Source: an uncultured Clostridia bacterium
GTDB lineage: Bacteria; Bacillota; Clostridia; Oscillospirales; Acutalibacteraceae
Direction: 5' to 3'
NCBI GenBank assembly: GCA_937888485.1
Contig: CALAQQ010000223.1
Coordinates: 1 to 9,050, forward strand
Length of the DNA: 9,050 nt
The position numbers and the translations under genes were made by a program. This document shows, in pieces, positions 5,049-9,050 of this stretch. The stretch's first letter is position 1, and every line of letters begins with the position of its first letter. The notes under the pieces were generated by a model that saw nothing but the letters and a program-made list of their open reading frames with translations, was not told the DNA's origin and did no database searches.

Positions 5049-7550
5049 TTATTCCGTTATTTCTTCCGAGGAAATTTCTGCGTTCTCATCGGCGGTATTT
5101 TCATCGGTTTCGCCTTCGTTTTCAACGGAAACAGCTGTGATGAGCTTTTCGCCTTCGGTAACTTTCATCACGCGGACACCCTTTGAGGGTCTTGCGCAAA
5201 GGCGGACTGTTTCAAGCGGAATTCTGATGATGATGCCGTCGGAAGCTATGAGCATAAGGTCGTCTTCGGGGTCAACAACCTCGATTGCGGCAACGTCGCC
5301 GTATTTTGCAACGTGGTAGTTGGTGAGACCCGAGCCGCCTCTGTTCTGGAGACGGTAATCCTCGATGTCGCTGAGTCTGCCGTAACCCGTTTCGCTGACA
5401 GTGAGAACTTTCTTGCCCTCGGTGAGGATATCCATGCCGATAACGCAGTCACCCTCTTTAAGTTTGAGAGCCTTAACGCCTCTTGCGGTACGGCCGATAA
5501 CTCTTGCATCGTCCTCACGGAAGGCAATGCTCATGCCTTTCTTTGTTGCGATGATGAGGTTTTCGCCGCCCTCTGTGAGCTTAACCCATACAAGCTCATC
5601 ATCGTCATCAAGATTGATAGCGATAACACCGTTGCGGCGGACATTCTTATATGCATCAAGTTCGGTACGTTTGATGATGCCGTTTCTTGTGAGCATGCAG
5701 AGATAATAGTTATCCTCGCCGAATTCGGGAACTCTTATCATTGCGGAAACACGCTCGCCGTCTTCAAGGGGAAGAAGGTTAACGATATTCATGCCGCGGC
5801 TCTGACGTGAACCCTCGGGAATTTCGTAGCCCTTGAGCCTGTAAGTCTTGCCCTTCGTTGTGAAGAACATGACGTAGTCGTGGGTTGAGCAGGTGAACAT
5901 TGTTTTAACGATATCTTCATCTCTGCGTGTGAGACCCTTGACGCCTCTGCCGCCTCTTCTCTGCTGTTTATATTCATCCATGGGAATGCGCTTGATATAA
6001 CCCATATCGGTGAGGGTGAATACGCAGGTTTCTTCGGGAATGAGATCTTCAATATCAACCTCGCCCGAAACGTTGACAATTTCCGTCTGTCTTTCGTCTG
6101 CGAATTTATCGCGGACAGCCATTGCTTCCGCTTTAACGATTTCGAGAACCTTTGCTTCGTCTGTGAGAATTTCAAGGAATTCCGCAATCTTTGCCTTGAG
6201 TTCATCGAGCTCGTTCTGGATTTTGAGAATTTCAAGACCTGCGAGCTGACCGAGACGGAATGCAACGATAGCCGCTGCCTGAGGTTCGTCAAACTCGAAC
6301 TTGTCCATAAGTGCCTGCTTGGCTTCCGCCTGACCGCCCTTACATGCTCTGATTGTTGCGATGATGTCGTCAACGATATCAATAGCCTTTGCAAGACCTT
6401 CAAGGATATGCGCTCTGTCCTGAGCCTTTTTGAGGTCGTATCTTGTTCTGCGGGTGATAACCTCTTCCTGGAATTTGATATAATGGCCGAGAACTTCCTT
6501 GAGAGTGAGCTGCTTGGGTTCGCCGTTGACAAGAGCAATCATGATAACGCCGAAGGTTGTCTGAAGCTGAGTGAAGCTGTAAAGCTTATTGAGAACGACC
6601 TGCGGATTAGCATCTCTCTTGAGGTCGATTGAAATGAGCATGCCCTTCTTTGAGGAGTAGTCGTTGACGTCGGAAATGCCTTCAATTCTCTTTTCTTTAA
6701 CAAGGTCTGCAATGCTTTCGATGAGCTTTGCCTTGTTGACCATATAGGGAATTTCAGTTACCTGAATTTCGAATCTGCCGTTTTTCTTTTCAACGATTTC
6801 AGCCTTTGCACGAAGAGTGATTTTGCCTCTGCCCGTGCCGTAAGCGGCTCTGATGCCCGCTCTGCCCATGATAACGCCCTTTGTGGGGAAGTCGGGGCCC
6901 TGAATGTGTTCCATAAGACCTTCAAGGCTGATATCGGGGTCGTCAATCATGGCGCACATTCCGTCAACAACCTCGCCGAGGTTATGGGGAGGAATATTTG
7001 TTGCCATACCGACCGCGATGCCTACCGAACCGTTAACAAGAAGGTTGGGGAATCTTGAGGGAAGAACAACGGGTTCTTTAAGTCGGTCGTCGTAGTTCGT
7101 TGTGAAATCAACGGTATCCTTATCGATATCGGTGAGCATGCGAAGAGCCATTTTGCTCATTCTCGACTCTGTATAACGGTATGCAGCAGGGGGGTCGCCG
7201 TCAACCGAACCGAAGTTACCGTGACCGTCAATGAGAATATATCTCATTGAGAATGTCTGTGCAAGACGGACCATTGCATCGTAAACCGATGCGTCGCCGT
7301 GGGGATGATATCTGCCGAGAACGGAACCGACGGTATCGGCGCACTTTCTGTATGCCTTGTCAGGGGTAAGACCGTTTTCGTGCATTGTGTAAAGAATTCT
7401 TCTGTGAACGGGTTTAAGACCGTCTCTTACATCGGGGAGTGCGCGGGAAGTTATAACCGACATTGAATAGTCAAGAAAAGCCTGACGTACTTCTTTGTTC
7501 AGGTCAACATTTATAATTTTCTGGGTATCTCTTGCGTCACCAAAACTCAT
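5049..7550 (-). CDS. gyrA: DNA gyrase subunit A
   Basis: This is the DNA cleavage and wrapping subunit of gyrase, the A2B2 type IIA topoisomerase that adds negative supercoils using ATP. The winged-helix/tower breakage-reunion domain fills about 1-500. The catalytic Tyr126 is in AAYRYTESR (122-130), and HPHGDASVYD (82-91) is the quinolone-determining stretch. The C-terminal beta-pinwheel (about 505-808) has the GyrA-box QRRGGRG (530-536), which marks GyrA rather than ParC, and repeats ending in an acidic tail (about 809-833) like those known to modulate wrapping. The 833 residues are normal for Firmicutes. At the place of E. coli Ser83 there is Ala87, which suggests naturally low quinolone affinity. 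The ATG follows AAAGGA (7561-7566) with 10 bases between, 23 bp after the gyrB stop, so the two are one operon. Complete. Confidence 0.97.
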   Translation of the reverse strand: MSFGDARDTQKIINVDLNKEVRQAFLDYSMSVITSRALPDVRDGLKPVHRRILYTMHENGLTPDKAYRKCADTVGSVLGRYHPHGDASVYDAMVRLAQTFSMRYILIDGHGNFGSVDGDPPAAYRYTESRMSKMALRMLTDIDKDTVDFTTNYDDRLKEPVVLPSRFPNLLVNGSVGIAVGMATNIPPHNLGEVVDGMCAMIDDPDISLEGLMEHIQGPDFPTKGVIMGRAGIRAAYGTGRGKITLRAKAEIVEKKNGRFEIQVTEIPYMVNKAKLIESIADLVKEKRIEGISDVNDYSSKKGMLISIDLKRDANPQVVLNKLYSFTQLQTTFGVIMIALVNGEPKQLTLKEVLGHYIKFQEEVITRRTRYDLKKAQDRAHILEGLAKAIDIVDDIIATIRACKGGQAEAKQALMDKFEFDEPQAAAIVAFRLGQLAGLEILKIQNELDELKAKIAEFLEILTDEAKVLEIVKAEAMAVRDKFADERQTEIVNVSGEVDIEDLIPEETCVFTLTDMGYIKRIPMDEYKQQRRGGRGVKGLTRRDEDIVKTMFTCSTHDYVMFFTTKGKTYRLKGYEIPEGSRQSRGMNIVNLLPLEDGERVSAMIRVPEFGEDNYYLCMLTRNGIIKRTELDAYKNVRRNGVIAINLDDDDELVWVKLTEGGENLIIATKKGMSIAFREDDARVIGRTARGVKALKLKEGDCVIGMDILTEGKKVLTVSETGYGRLSDIEDYRLQNRGGSGLTNYHVAKYGDVAAIEVVDPEDDLMLIASDGIIIRIPLETVRLCARPSKGVRVMKVTEGEKLITAVSVENEGETDENTADENAEISSEEITE

Positions 7551-7573
7551 GTTAAATCAGTCCTTTCTTAAGA

Positions 7574-8982
7574 TTATATGTCAAGGTTTGAAACGAACTT
7601 AGCGTTCTGTTCAATGAATTCGCGTCTGGGTTCAACCTTGTCACCCATGAGGATTGAGAAGGTTTCGTCTGCCTTTTCGGCATCTTCAAGAGTTACGCGG
7701 AGCATAATTCTTGTTGCGGGGTCCATGGTGGTTTCCCAAAGCTGCTCGGGGTCCATTTCACCGAGACCTTTATATCTCTGAATATCACAGCTTCCGCCGA
7801 ATTCTTCGATTTTCTGATCGCGTTCTTCATCGGAGAATGCATATGCAAACTTTTTGCCCTTGCTGATTTTGAAGAGAGGGGGCTGAGCAAGGAAAACGTG
7901 GCCTTCTTCGATAAGAGGACGCATATAACGGAAGAAGAATGTGAGGAGAAGCGTTCTGATATGAGCACCGTCAACGTCGGCATCGGCCATGATAACAACT
8001 TTTTCATAGCGGATTTTGCTGATATCGAAATCGTCGCCGATACCTGTTCCGAGAGCCATGACAACGGGCTGGAGCTTTTCGTTGCCGATAACTCTGTCAA
8101 GGCGTGCCTTTTCAACGTTGAGCATCTTACCCCAGAGAGGAAGGATTGCCTGATAGGTACGGTCACGGCCTTCTTTTGCGGAGCCGCCTGCCGAGTCACC
8201 CTCTACGATGTAAATTTCGGTGCCTTCCGCCTGCTTTTCCGTGCAGTCGGCGAGCTTGCCGGGGAGAGAGTTGCCTTCGAGAACGGATTTTCTTCTTGCA
8301 AGCTCACGTGCTTTTCTTGCGGCTTCTCTTGCTCTTGCGGCGTCGAGTGCCTTTGAGAAAATAGCCTTTGCAACGGAGGGGTTTTCCTCGAAATAGGTCA
8401 TGAGCTTATCGTAAACAAGTGCATTTACGAGAGTCTGGATGTCGGTATTGCCGAGCTTACCCTTTGTCTGACCCTCGAACTGAGCCTCTGTCAGCTTTAC
8501 GCTGATAATTGCGACAAGACCTTCACGGACATCTTCACCGGAGAGATTTTTATCGCCCTCTTTGAGGATACCGTACTTTTTGCCGTAATCGTTGAAGACC
8601 TTGGTAATTGCGGTTTTGAAGCCTGTTTCATGAGTACCGCCGTCGATAGTACGGACATTGTTTGCAAAGCTGATAAGGGTTTCGTTATAGCCGTCGTTAT
8701 ACATAAGTGCGATTTCGGCACTTGAATCGTCACGTACGCTTGAGAAGTGGATGGGAGCAGGCTGTACGGGTGTAAAGCCGCGGCTCTCATTAACGTAGTT
8801 GACAAACTCACTAAGACCGCCCTCGTAGCAGAAAACACGCTCGACAATATTGTCGGGGTCACGTCTGTCCGTAAAGGTGATTTTTAGACCTGCGTTAAGG
8901 AATGCGGATTCACGCAGTCTGCGTTCAAGCACCTCGAACTCGTAAACAGTTGTTTCGGTGAAAATTTCGGCATCCGCCTTGA
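7574..8982 (-). CDS. gyrB: DNA gyrase subunit B, N-terminal part missing at a chimeric join
   Basis: This is the ATPase and TOPRIM subunit of gyrase. Similarity to GyrB runs from Lys-Ala-Asp-Ala-Glu-Ile-Phe near 8980 to the stop. Counted from the GTG codon at 8932, the transducer domain has the ATP-contacting Gln-Thr-Lys (155-157). The TOPRIM domain has EGDSAGGSAK (244-253) with metal-binding Glu244, and DADVDGAHIRT (317-327) with Asp317/319/321. The C-terminus is the typical QRYKGLGEMDPEQLWETTMD (385-404) and a final VSNLDI. Trp267 replaces E. coli Lys447. The GHKL ATP-binding core, close to 200 residues, is absent. The frame stays open to the window edge, but what it encodes beyond 8982 is not GyrB. 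The GTG at 8932 is internal, not a real start. gyrA follows after 23 bp. Confidence 0.93.
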
Positions 8983-9050
8983 TTCGGGTGATATTACCTA
9001 TCTTTCCAAAAAAGCAAGAAAAATGCTTGACGAAGCAGGTTATCCTGACT
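8969..9050 (+). pseudogene. Fragment of nicotinate phosphoribosyltransferase fused head-on to gyrB
   Basis: Reading the plus strand in the frame starting at 8969 gives Gly-Ile-Arg-Leu-Asp-Ser-Gly-Asp, then ITYLSKKARKMLDEAGYPD to the window end. This is the conserved mid-protein block of nicotinate phosphoribosyltransferase (pncB family, NAD salvage: nicotinate plus PRPP to nicotinate mononucleotide), where the RLDSGD motif is characteristic. The upstream part of that protein is absent: the codons before 8969 are antisense gyrB and do not match the family. There is no start codon or ribosome binding site. The piece is internal to a gene, joined in opposite orientation to a truncated gyrB, and probably continues past the window. 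It is listed as a fragment; whether it is genomic or an artefact cannot be told from here. Confidence 0.75.

Noticed and set aside
5313..5810. Plus-strand 165-residue open frame opposite gyrA
   Set aside because: It lies wholly antisense to a complete conserved gene and has no recognisable domain or ribosome binding site.
5049..7550. Topoisomerase IV subunit A (parC) instead of gyrA
   Set aside because: The intact GyrA-box QRRGGRG, the full six-blade C-terminal domain length and the adjacent gyrB-type gene support gyrase.
7898..8356. Plus-strand 152-residue open frame opposite gyrB
   Set aside because: It is antisense to the conserved TOPRIM region, its codon pattern follows from gyrB, and it shows no family features.
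8930..8932. GTG as the true start of gyrB
   Set aside because: It is internal: GyrB similarity continues upstream through Glu-Phe-Glu-Tyr and Phe-Thr-Glu-Thr-Thr to about 8980, and no ribosome binding site precedes it.
1..9050. A novel defence, mobile or biosynthetic system
   Set aside because: All complete genes are recognised core functions in a tight one-strand layout. There is no transposase, integrase, tRNA-anchored island, CRISPR array or unknown ORF outside shadows of real genes.

Overview
The window is a compact block of chromosomal housekeeping genes, all on the minus strand. It looks like a low-to-mid GC Firmicute of the class Clostridia, probably a Ruminococcaceae/Oscillospiraceae-type gut anaerobe. 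Pointers are HisRS with four cysteine pairs, the gyrB-gyrA pair, Firmicute-type methylglyoxal synthase, strong AAGGA-type ribosome binding sites, AT-rich gaps with a sigma-A promoter, and family-level resemblance of the proteins. The genus cannot be fixed from this sequence alone.

In transcription order (right to left): a 5'-truncated gyrB and complete gyrA (DNA gyrase, 23 bp apart); mgsA (methylglyoxal synthase, TTG start, own extended -10 promoter); hisS and aspS (histidyl- and aspartyl-tRNA synthetases); serC (phosphoserine aminotransferase); and the first codons of another gene at the left edge, probably serA. Gyrase sets DNA supercoiling. MgsA is the methylglyoxal bypass of lower glycolysis. 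The two synthetases feed translation. SerC, with the presumed SerA, makes serine from 3-phosphoglycerate.

The gaps are short (none exceeds about 130 bp). The mgsA-hisS gap holds a good intrinsic terminator hairpin whose 5' arm can instead pair with upstream leader sequence, so it may be a hisS attenuator. The aspS-hisS gap holds a MITE-like inverted-repeat element with an inner hairpin and a possible aspS promoter.

The most notable feature is at the right end. GyrB similarity stops abruptly near position 8980, and the last ~80 bases encode, on the opposite strand, a clear piece of nicotinate phosphoribosyltransferase. The two matches overlap by about 12-14 bases that suit both proteins. Because gyrB is essential, this is most likely a chimeric join (assembly, amplification or cloning), with a real rearrangement as the less likely alternative. 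Otherwise the window is ordinary core genome; I see no mobile defence system, CRISPR array, RNA gene or novel multi-gene system.
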